Below, piece by piece: positions 54,982 through 64,000 of a stretch of 64,000 nt of DNA (position 1 is the stretch's first letter; each line of letters starts with the position of its first letter). The notes beneath the pieces are model-generated. The model made no database searches. It saw only the letters and a list, made by a program, of their open reading frames with translations, and was not told where the DNA came from. The stretch spans positions 548,001-612,000 of the forward strand of contig JAWHQI010000508.1 of the NCBI GenBank assembly GCA_033032865.1. The letters run 5' to 3'. Source of the DNA: Dactylorhiza incarnata (taxonomy: Eukaryota; Streptophyta; Magnoliopsida; Asparagales; Orchidaceae). The translations under genes were made by a program, and so were the position numbers.

Positions 54982-55394
54982 TGTTGGAAGAATTTTATAT
55001 GATAAAAACTTAAATGAGTATCTATGTTCATTATACATGAATAGATGTTGATCAAGTCTTTTACTCATTATGAATCAGTTCTTCTTTTATGCAAGATTTT
55101 GAATTATTCTCGCCCTCTAAGAAGAAGTTCTCTCTAAGAACCCTAGCGAATAATATCTCTTCCCTCAGATCTAAGACTATTCTCCTCTCAAGGACATGAT
55201 TCATCTTCCTATCTCTATTGAATCCAGTCTTCTCATCCTAAAGGAATAGTTGAATGATGTGGCTGCTATTTTCAAGAATCCACATAGTGCTTCAAAGAAC
55301 TAGATCCTTCAAAGCTTTGTTGAAGAAGGTTCTCATTATGAAAAATCTGCTTCTACAACCTTTTTTGTTAAAGAGTTTGTAGAATATCTCTTAC

Positions 55395-55625
55395 AAAGAT
55401 TCAGTTGACACTAAGAGTCTCCTTATCAAAAGACTCAGATGGTTCTAAGAATCTCCTTATCAAAAGACTCAGCTAGTCCTAGGAATCCTCTTATCAAAAG
55501 ATTCAGATTGATTTTGTGAATCTTCTCATCAAAAGATTCAGGGTGTTGGTTTTGTAGATCACCTTATCAAAAGATCTGTTGTATTGGTTCTAAGAGTCTC
55601 CTTATCAGAAGAGTCCGCACTAGTG
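55395..55625 (+). repeat. ~45-bp tandem array in R7 LTR
   Basis: Five units containing TCTCCTTATCAAAAGACTCA, separated by variable GGTTCTAAGAA-type text. A three-unit version lies at 59150-59255 in the R8 LTR, in the same position before the TATA box. Confidence 0.85.
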
Positions 55626-56860
55626 GATATCCTATCAAGGGGTAGAAGAGGGGACATACCCAATATTTGGGGATCCTCTATAAAAAAAATTGTGTCTTTT
55701 GGTTGCATAGCTCTCTATATTTTTTTATTAAACTCGGTGTTATAATACTTATGTTGCTTATATTAAAATTACTGCGGCATGAACTATGAATGAATGTGGT
55801 TAAAAATCTTTATAACTATATTCATCCCCTCTAGAGTGATTCTCAACTATTTACTCTCACTTTCACAAGGGAACAAAACAAATCTTCTACCATGGCTTCA
55901 TTCTCTTCCTACGTCAACTGTTTGAGAGACTTTCATAAGGGAACAAAACAAATCTTCTACCAAGGCTTCATTTTCTTCCCATGTCATCTGTTTGAGAGAA
56001 ATTTTAGATTTTATTTAATCATTTTATCTTGTATTTTCTTTGAATATTTCATTATCTTCATTTGTGGTAATCATCTGACTTGTTGTGATGTCGGCAAGAT
56101 CATGGCAGATCTAGGGAGTTGAATTCACCTTGATTGAGGCAATAAATCTTGGGAGTGAATTAGCCTTGGCTTGGTGACTAGGCCTTGGGTTTAGGTCTAG
56201 GGGGCTTGAGTAAAATAGTGGAGTAGATTTGCTAAGGTCAATTAATTCAAGGTATGAATCAATATAGAAAAATCCTAAGTTTTATTATTCACTGCCTTTA
56301 ATCTCTGTGTGAGAAGATCTATCATTTTATGTCTTAGTTTGCGTTAAGAAGATCTTAATTTGATCGCTTTCAATTTAATCATCTTTGAGTTTTATATTTC
56401 CACTACACATTGAATTAATTTGAGAAAGAATTTAAGAATTAGTCGTAAACCTTATTTAACCCCACTCTAAGGTTGCCCATGGATTAAAAAGTGCTTTCAT
56501 AGTGTAGGTCACACATATTAGGCTGAATATCATATAGTTTAGATGACAACTGTGATTAAGCTGTTAAATTGTGATTATAGAGCTTCTTTTATTCCTCCAC
56601 TGTTCATCTGGATTAATTACCCTAGATGGAAAGAATTAATAAAAGTCTTCTTTATTACTATAAGTATATATGTGTAGAACATTACTATTAACAAGTGTAT
56701 TGCACAATCTACTTTAAAGGGTGATATTTTTATTTTGAAGCAATTAAATTATCAAATGAGTTTGAGAAAAATAATTGTGTTTTAAATGCAATGGTATAAA
56801 TTGAATATTGTGTCATTGACAAAGCTATTTTTAAACTCATTTATCCTTTTGACACAACAT
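55626..56860 (+). other. R7 LTR downstream part and leader
   Basis: TATA-like site near 55678. A duplicated phrase, CAAGGGAACAAAACAAATCT, lies at 55866 and 55938 in a ~72-bp tandem duplication. A short frame at 55892-56122 spans it and is not considered a gene. Confidence 0.5.
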
Positions 56861-57795
56861 ATATGATATCTATGATACTCCTTCTGCAGATGCTAAACGA
56901 GTAAAAGAATTTGAGCCACAACTTGTAGTTGTGAGTGTACACGTTCTTACAATTACTCAAGAAGAGTATTGCTCAGATTACATTTTGGCAAACACATCAG
57001 AAAGAAGAGAAAATGACTTAGTATCGAATGACTCAACAAATGATTGTTTGTTTGATAGCAATGTAAGCAATATGAAATACTCCATTCTTGAATCTAAATT
57101 CACACCTAGTGCGCTTGATAAAGTTAAACTTACGATTAAAATTTTTGAAAATGAAAATTATAGCTTATTGAAAAAAGTTTGAAAAAATAAATCGTTTGTC
57201 TATCTCATTCCTATGTGTCGCAAAAGTCTGATTATAAGCCTATCATATCTGAACGCAATAAGTGTGACACTCTTTTAAATGTTATTAAATATATGAGTGA
57301 TGTATTTTGCAAAATTAGGGACAGTAATGAAGAGGGAATTGAATCTGTAAAAATATATTGAAAAAATAGCACTTTAGCATATAGAAAGGCTATACATAAA
57401 TTTTCTATCAAAATTTGAGATTTGGAAGTTAAATTGAAAAACTTAACATCATTATTAAATATGAGCATAAAAACTATAGACCAAATCATATCTCTCTAAA
57501 CTCCACTACATGGTATGAAAATGGATTTGAGTCAGAGTAATGTCTACCACTTGTACTTTATAGTTTTATTACTCTCCCATGTCCATGTGGACTAGGACCA
57601 TCCTAAGAATTCGTTTAGAATTAGTTCGAGTGTCGATCAATACTATAGTTGGAATCCAAAATAGTATGTAGCGTATGCACCCCCACCTTTGCCACCATCA
57701 ATTCCTAATCATAAACCCATTCATCATATTTAGGTACCAAAAGGGACCTTTGCAATAGGACCAATTCGATTACCTTATTCTGTATTAGGATAGTG
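56860..57795 (+). pseudogene. gag: R7 gag remnant
   Basis: One open piece (56931-57182) is Asn/Ser-rich and unremarkable. Further on, KNSTLAYRKAIHKFSIKI, a stop, and DLEVKLKNL align with KNSTIAYNKARHNLKIKNEELK-type text of R4 and R5 Gag. NHKPIHHI, a stop, and VPKGT matches their YIWVPKGT end, with the Trp as a stop. R7 therefore had the same Gag type. No pol follows before R8 begins. Confidence 0.55.
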
Positions 57796-57958
57796 ACCTT
57801 CATGTTTCATGAAGTAAAATTTTTATGCTCTCTTTAGATGTCAAATATTATACTTCTAATTTTATTTTTATTTCATTTAGTATTTATTTTCTTAATATGT
57901 GTGTATTTTTATTGCATTTATCTTTGGTTATTTTCCCATTGCATTGAGTAATTATATG

Positions 57959-59552
57959 TGTTGGGAAAACCCCTTTTGATTTAACATAACATATTATCTA
58001 TATGTGATTTTACTTCCTAGGAGTATTATCCTCATTGTACAGTAAGGGTAAATTGGTCATTAGATGTCTTAGGATGTCACACTCACCTTAGAGTGTCAAG
58101 GCCAAGTCAAGACAATCACAAAATGAGTTAAGTTAAGACTTGCGTCGAATGAAAGTCGACGCAACTTGACTTGATGTTGAAGCAACTCTGACTAGAAGTC
58201 CAAGCAACCTATTCAGCGTGTCGAAGTATAAGTCAAGACGACGCAACGTCGAAAGGAACTCGACGCAGAAGGTAGAGATTTGTCGAAGCCATCCAAGAAG
58301 AGCACGCAACTTTGACTACAATTCGACGCAGAAGTCAAAGGTCAAGTCCAAGTCTTCAACAAGATGGATACGTCAATAAGGAATCGACGTAACGTCGACA
58401 TATGAGTTCATTCAGGGCTAAGAAGGAATTTGAAGTTACTCCTATAAAAACTCAGAGGTGCGTCGACATGAAGAATGATGAAGTCGATGCAGCGCCGAAT
58501 ACAGTCAGAAAAGGAAGCTTTTTCTGCTATCCTTTTCAGACCTTTTCAGAAGGACCGCAAGGCTAAAGACAATTCTCCAACGGCTTGTTTATTGCCAAGA
58601 ATGGAATGAAGTATTCCAGGACTCAGCAAAATCATTCTTGGAAGGTATTCGAAACTGATGGATGGGTCGGGAACAAAAGAGGAAAGAAAAATTATATATC
58701 AAAAAAGAATTCCTTTTCTGAACAGCCTAAAAGAAGAAAGGATTTCAAATTTCAATCATACAGCATAAGTAGACAAAAGAGAAGAAGAGAATTAGAGTCA
58801 ACACATTATTCTTTTTTGTCGAATAGGGTCTTCTCATTCCTTATTCCACAAACCCTAAGACAGGAAAACAAGCTCTCAGCATAAGGAAAACATACAGCTG
58901 CTTCTTCTTCTTCATCTTACAGTGGCCAGTTTACAAGAAGTACTCACAGAAAAGGATCAAATCAAATAACCCTTGCAACCATCACAATCATAAGCAAGGG
59001 TTCATCATATACAGATCCAGTGAAAATAGGAGCTGCAGAATTGCTTCTGAAAATTTCTAAAACACAGAATTCTATTCTTCTTCTTCTTCCTTTCCTATCA
59101 CTTTTCCTTCGACTGTAAAAGAGTTTTATTAATCCCTCTTCTAAAGGATTCATTGGTTCTAAGAGTCTCCTTATCAAAAGACTCAGCGGTTCTCAGATTC
59201 TCCATATCAAAAGACTCAGTGGTTCTTAGAGTCTCCTTATCAAAATACTCAGGCACAGGTTGTGCAATCCTACTAGGGAGGCACAAGAAAGGACTACCCA
59301 TATTTTGGGGAACCTTTATAAAAATTTCTATATCTTTGTGTGTGATTTTCTGTGTTGTCCATACTTCTATTTTCTGTGTTTTATTTTCACCAATCTGTTT
59401 ATACTTTATTCTATCTTTGGTTTTGTTGGGTGTATATTACTTAAAGTTTTTATTTTGTGTGCATAATTAGGGTAGAAAATATTTTAAACTATATTCACCC
59501 CCCCCCCCCACCCTCCTCTAAAGAGTACTCATAGGCACACTGTGCACTTTCA
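57959..59552 (+). repeat. R8 5' LTR with TCGACG palindromes
   Basis: Upstream of the TATA-like TTTATAAAAATT (about 59315) the LTR carries many TCGACGCA words (58130-58510), with palindromes CGACG-caa-CGTCG (58239-58251) and TCGACGT-a-ACGTCGA (58384-58398). A three-unit 45-bp array lies at 59150-59255 and a poly-C run near 59500. The short frame at 58585-58884 has no recognisable product. Confidence 0.65.
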
Positions 59553-59659
59553 ATTGTTATCAGAGGGAGGTTGATCATTAAAAGAATAACACCTTGATCA
59601 AAAGATCTCCTCCTCTCATTTCTTTATTTTAAGATAATTAAAACTATTTTCTAAAGAAT

Positions 59660-60352
59660 ATGAGTTCTAAGGATTATGCATCAATAAGACCACCAGTGTG
59701 TAACTTAAACAAGTTTACACTCTGGAAGGCCAAAATAAAGCTCTACATGAACTCTATTGATGAAGACATCTTTGATGTTATAATTTCAGGTCCCCTAGCT
59801 CCAGTCAGACAAGATGCCAGTGGATCTTCAACACTGGAAGTTGTCCCAAGGAATGAGTGGACAGAGGCTGAGAAGAAGTAGAAGGCATGTGATTCCAAGG
59901 CTTTGAACATTCTGGTTTCCACAATGTCAGATGACATTTTCCAGAAAGTTGTTGACTATCAATCAGCAAAAGAGATCTGGGAATCTCTTACCATAATGGT
60001 AGAAGGGAGTTCTGATGAAAGAAAGGACAGGAAGTCCCTTCTCATATCCCAATATGAGAACTTTCAAAAGAAAGACGATGAAAGTATTGTTGAAATGTAT
60101 GACAGATTCAGCATCATTATCAATGAACTAAAGTTTCTGGACAATGAGATATCTCTGACAGAGATTAATGATAAGATCCTTATGTGCTCCCCAAGCTCAT
60201 GGGACTCAAGGATCTGGGCCATCAGAGAGCCCAGATGCCATAGAGAGATCTCTATTAATGCTTTGCTAGGAAAGCTTAAATCATATGAGATGCTATTGAA
60301 AAGCAGAGCTGAAACAGAGGCAAAGGAGACAACTCCAGCTCCTATTCAAAGG
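59660..60352 (+). pseudogene. gag: R8 gag, 5' part
   Basis: ATG 59660, MSSKDYASIRPPVCNLNKF, then TLWKAKIKLYMNSIDEDIFD. A TAG at 59879 stands where relatives have Trp (KKWKAC). The same frame continues through VSTMSDDIFQKVVDYQSAKE, SLLISQYENFQKKDDESIVE and EISINALLGKLKSYEMLL, a UBN2-type capsid domain. It is cut after about 230 codons. Apart from the stop the frame is clean, so R8 is younger than R7. Confidence 0.85.
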
Positions 60353-63300
60353 TGTAAGGCCCCATTTTTTTTTTCTTTCAAACAACTGGGTCTTAGGCCC
60401 AGAACCGCCGCTTTGTGGTGACACCCTTGCTCGGGAAGGTCGCCACAACAAAACGCTGATACTGCCGGCCAAATTGATCACGAAGAAGCAAAGAAAAGTA
60501 AGCTAAAAGAAAGCCAAGTCCACATCACATCGAAAAGTAATACATCCACGAAGAGATGTCCACATAAATATAACTGAAGCAAGGAAAGAGATAACAAGGG
60601 CTCCTGCCCGATACATCAAGCCTCACTACAAATTCACTCGTGGAAGCAAAATAACTAAAACTAATAGCCACTCACGGATTCTGTCATCGGTGCTCCCGTG
60701 CTAGACTGCCCCACCTCCATCTACACCGGCCTCTGGTGCTGCTCCGTCGCCACGGTCTCCTAAAATGATAAGGTCCGCCGACCGTTAGTCAAAAAGACTA
60801 AGCCAATCCCCCACCCCTCCCCCGGTGACTCCTAGGCACCGAGCGGAAAGTATGAAGCGGAGGACAAACAAGGGGTAATAGCAAAAGCAGATGACAGAGT
60901 ATATTCTACAGGAAGGGTTCTACCACTACTCAAGTATAAATACATAAATGAAACAGGTAATAAAGCATAGTAAGAGCAGGCAAAGAGTAAGTAAAGTGCA
61001 GTAAATAAAGACAATAGTAATAGAAAAGTAACCATTGATTTATAGGAATGCCCACACAAACCTATAGACCAAGGGGTCGTTTAGCAAGGCCTATCGTATA
61101 AGAAGTCCCATAACCGACTTATACCCTAGGGGTAAGGGTTGAAATGCAATGTTTATGCTATGACATGCAAGGAAGGTTGTTTATGCTATGTCCATACAAG
61201 TGCAACTCACACACTACGACTCTATGCGCACAGACCTTCAGTTCCCCCTTTTTGGAGCTAGCAAGACTCCCAAGATACTCCCGTAGTGGCAAACGGAAGC
61301 GGTGGGTTGGGCCTCGCTCACCTCTAGGTTGGTATATGCACTACCTAACCTAGACCTATCGTACGCCTCAACGCAAAACCACGGAGCATCTGCGTACTCT
61401 TACTGGCTGGACCACCAGACTTTTATGGCTAAGTGCAAATTCCACACTTGCCGAGCCCGGGTATCAACTCCGGTGCAACGACCGCCAACACTAATGACCC
61501 ACCACCTTGTGCACATGCAACATGTTCTAATATATATCTACAAACTCCAACATAAACCACCTGGGCTTAACTTGCCCCAACCAAGAACCAAACTGAGTCA
61601 CAACCTCTCCGGATCAACAATCCGCACCAACCACCACCGAGCCTACAACTCGGGGTACCAAAACAACCAAACTCCCGTGACAACGGAGTATGAGTGAATG
61701 TGTTATTTGTTAGTCTTGAGCATCTTCTATACTCCTACGACTTATGGTTAATCTTGGACTTCCCGAGGGTTACCCTGTAAGGGGCTCGCTACGGACTAGG
61801 AACTGTAATGGGTTGACACCCCAAAGTTCCCTTTCTCAAGATACTTACTGTTATTGGTATATACCCTTAAGAATTCCCTTCCACCGTTTCACTTGAGTTA
61901 GACCTAAGTGCTTTAAGACACACCAGGGGAAAGACGATCTTTCGTCAATCCCCAAGACAACCTTACTCTTAACCCACCAAGTACACTTTCCTCACATACA
62001 CTTCTTTGGGTGGCCTCACAACTATCTAATCATCCCATGTGCACCATCTGCACACCATTTCCACCTTGTAGGTCAATAAAAATCTAAGTTTCATAGTTTT
62101 ACTATACGCAGACCAAACTAGGTATATGAAGCTCACAACTAGAGGTACTCCAAATATTCATCCAACTGACCCAAGCTATTTACTGGAGGTCTATAATGAT
62201 GTTATAAGACTAATTCCAGAGAATCATATTTTTCCCTAATTAAGTAACATTTATTTTAATTTCTCCAAACATCTGCCGAGTATGAAAATGAACATGAAGT
62301 GTAAGTAAATCTTATGATATGGCTCTCCAAAAATTATGATAAATCTATGGTGACTAAATAACATCAGAAACAACATGTCATATTCTTACAGTAAGAAATT
62401 CTTCTCTAATTTAATTATTTATCATCTATCCAAAATCATAGTTTTATGAAGGAACCACCAAAAAGATCAACACTAAAATTATGGGAAAATTACCAAGCTC
62501 TTATATTCACCACAAAAGACTACTGACTAAGTTTCAGGATTTAAGGAAATCATTTTCTCACTAAAATAAGTAAATTTAGAAAACCTCAAATCCAATGAAC
62601 TGTGAAGTAGCCTACTGATTTAAGTCTTCAAAAATTCTATAAAACTTTACAGAGGTTCCTAATGTTCAGAAAGGGCCTATCACCAATTTTCACAATTTAA
62701 CAAAGAGTTTTGGGCCCTCAAATATTTTTCTTAAGTTTAAATCAAAACAAGTGCCTTGTGAAAGAAGTACTGATTAAATTATTTAATAAAATTCACAAAA
62801 AATAGCAGAGGTCTAAACCATGATTATAAGGGCACCACCAAAGTTTCATCATCATCCAAGACTTTTTAAGCATGTAAATGTTTCTTTTAAGAAGTTTCCC
62901 TAAAGGGGTTATGCCCTAATTCAAAGGGAATATTGGCTCCTAAAATTCTTATAAAATTACCCAGTGTCTATTTACACCCTATGAACCTAACCACCAAGTT
63001 TCATAACCATACAGGGACTTTTGACCTCATGGCCTTCACAAGGTTCAAATTGCACACCTAGGAATAAAACTAGTGTTCTAGGGCTTAATCACCTCTACAC
63101 TACCCCAAACCACTCATGGTGGTACTTTAGGTGACCCTAAACCAGTGGACAAGGTTCCACCTCATGGTGAGGAGATTTGACCACTAAACCCCAAGATAAA
63201 CACCACACCCTAACTATGACCCAATTTGACCTAACTTGGGTTAACCAATTACTCAATCAAAACAGTCCCAATTGGGCTAAGATTTTTACCTATGTCTCAA

Positions 63301-63700
63301 CATAACCCTAAGGAGCACCCACCAAAATTTGGGGGGCATTAGAGGTCTTTTGACCCACTAATTAATTAATATATTGTTTATGAAATTATCTCAAAAACCT
63401 TAGAAAAAGGTTCTCCTAAAAATCCCATCTTGTAGTATGTTGTGTGGGTGCATATAAATAGCCTAGGTTTTAAATATCAAGGCCATAGCATCTACCAATA
63501 AAAAGATATGCAAGAAAGAGTGGTTGCCCTACTCTAGGGACCAGTCCCACCATTTTGGCTCTGCAGGGAGCTACATGGCTCCTTTTGGGCTGAAATAAAT
63601 TTTGAATTAAAGTAGACTCCAAGGGCTAACTTTTTCATGTTGGACACTTTGTCTGATTATGAGTGCATAATATTTAAAAAAAAATGAAAGAACCTACAGC
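60353..63700. other. Repeat-like non-coding DNA, possibly an LTR or LTR-containing insertion
   Basis: It begins TGTAAGGCCCC inside R8 gag. TGTA-starting ends are common for plant gypsy LTRs, but the other end is not in view. A small hairpin CTGGG-tcttagg-CCCAG lies at 60389-60405. The structured ~95-nt segment is at 61751-61842. From 62000 onward it is T/A-rich text with repeated CCACCAAAATTTGG- and TTTCATAACC-type phrases and no credible gene. Short frames near 61144-61697 have no recognisable product. Confidence 0.4.
61751..61842. other. Structured ~95-nt segment, third copy
   Basis: ATCTTG/CAAGAT closing stem; CCCT-gta-AGGG; then GGAACT...GGG...CCC...AGTTCC, where the other two copies have GGAGAT...ATCTCC. 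Confidence 0.65.
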
Positions 63701-63751
63701 AGTTTAATTGGTACATAGATATTTAAATAGAAAATACATTCATGTTAATCA

Positions 63752-63960
63752 AATCAGACGGCTGGGGTGTTTCGTCCCCATCACGCCCATGGTCAGAAAA
63801 AGCTCGTCCTGGGCACCCTTCCAGCCTATTTTCCCGGCCACGAAGCCCCCTCTCCGGCCGGCCAATGCCTCCACCACCTTCGACGAGGTGGTGGCCGGCG
63901 ATTTGGGTGGTTGGCCGGCCTGTGGGTGGCCGGAATAAGCTTTTTAGGGAGGGAATAAAT
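63752..63960. other. GC-rich patch at the window end
   Basis: Abrupt rise in GC with repeated GGCCGGCC-type words (CCGGCCGGCC, GTGGCCGGCG, TTGGCCGGCC). Frames are open on both strands because of composition; none is recognised. It may be the leader or edge of a repeat continuing beyond the window. Confidence 0.4.
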
Positions 63961-64000
63961 GGCTTGAAACCAGCCATTCATGGAGCTTGATCCGAGCCCT

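Larger units (their letters stand above)
54982..57958 (+). mobile_element. R7: degraded Sirevirus-like relic (LTR plus gag remnant)
   Basis: An LTR-like block (about 54982-56499) starts TGTTGGAAG and ends GTGCTTTCA. Its interior then holds a badly eroded Gag. The downstream part is cut by R8 at 57959. The order (45-bp array, TATA-like CTATAAAAAA near 55678, CTATATTCATCCCCTCTAGAG) parallels the R8 LTR, but sequence identity is low. No primer site is recognisable after 56499, so its boundaries are tentative. Confidence 0.45.
57959..60352 (+). mobile_element. R8: Ty1/copia element, 5' LTR and gag only, cut by downstream DNA
   Basis: The LTR runs TGTTGGG (57959) to CACTTTCA (59552), followed by the primer-like TTGTTATCAGAGG and a gag frame at 59660. 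The gag is interrupted at 60352 by unrelated DNA, so the rest of R8 is outside the window or lost. The LTR start sits in R7 after ATATG (57954-57958), the presumed target. Confidence 0.65.

Noticed and set aside
54982..60352. R7 and R8 as one element with two LTRs
   Set aside because: The second LTR is followed by a primer-like site and its own gag start, is not preceded by a polypurine tract, and the two LTR blocks align only in short parts.
61144..61697. Frames at 61144-61353 and 61302-61697 as host gene exons
   Set aside because: No recognisable domain, odd composition, and they lie in repeat-like DNA next to the structured module.
63708..63990. Overlapping GC-rich frames at the window end as the start of a gene
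   Set aside because: Frames are open on both strands because of GGCCGG words; no start context or domain. They could only be judged with sequence beyond the window.

Overview
The window is plant nuclear DNA and consists almost entirely of nested LTR retrotransposons. I see no intact host gene, no rRNA, no tRNA and no CRISPR array. The plant assignment rests on several elements whose gag/pol, tRNA-Met-type primer sites, repeated polypurine tracts and LTR ends match the plant-specific Sirevirus (Maximus/SIRE) branch of Ty1/copia, plus a Tourist-like MITE. The species cannot be named from the sequence. LAYOUT. 1-4134 is AT-rich spacer with small repeats: a GC-rich segment present twice, a self-complementary inverted-repeat element (2554-2796) and a Tourist-like MITE (3514-4025). 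4135-17805 is R1, a Ty3/gypsy-like non-autonomous element with ~2.0-kb LTRs built of 30-bp and 25-bp tandem arrays. Its interior holds only gag and protease relics. Its 3' LTR is split by R2 (9845-16014), a complete but inactivated Ty1/copia element with two 1235-bp LTRs. 18003-54414 is probably a minisatellite-bearing DNA transposon with degenerate terminal inverted repeats. Its minisatellite is interrupted at 18650-53088 by R3. R3 is a Sirevirus-like element in + orientation that was entered by three more Sirevirus-like elements, all in - orientation: R4 (18749-26793) in its 5' LTR, R5 (31248-39125) between integrase and reverse transcriptase, and R6 (41088-50506) in its 3' non-coding region. 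All four have target-site duplications. 54982-60352 holds two further relics, R7 and R8. 60353-64000 is repeat-like DNA that I could not assign. HOW THE PARTS RELATE. R3 and R6 carry recognisable gag-protease-integrase-RT-RNase H, now broken. R4 and R5 carry only gag and no pol, and look like a non-autonomous family that would use enzymes from R3/R6-type relatives. R5 also carries an opposite-strand gene-like unit (34886-35967) with a probable 5'-UTR intron. MOST INTERESTING SIGNALS. (1) A hairpin, usually present as a pair, in the 3' non-coding region of R3-R6 has an invariant loop and stems that change on both sides together. (2) A ~95-nt segment in R4, R6 and the 61.7-kb region has a hairpin with two compensatory base-pair changes. 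(3) Each element family carries its own perfect or near-perfect palindrome upstream of its LTR TATA box. (4) The gag-only architecture lacks a complete zinc knuckle. All alignments and counts were made by eye.
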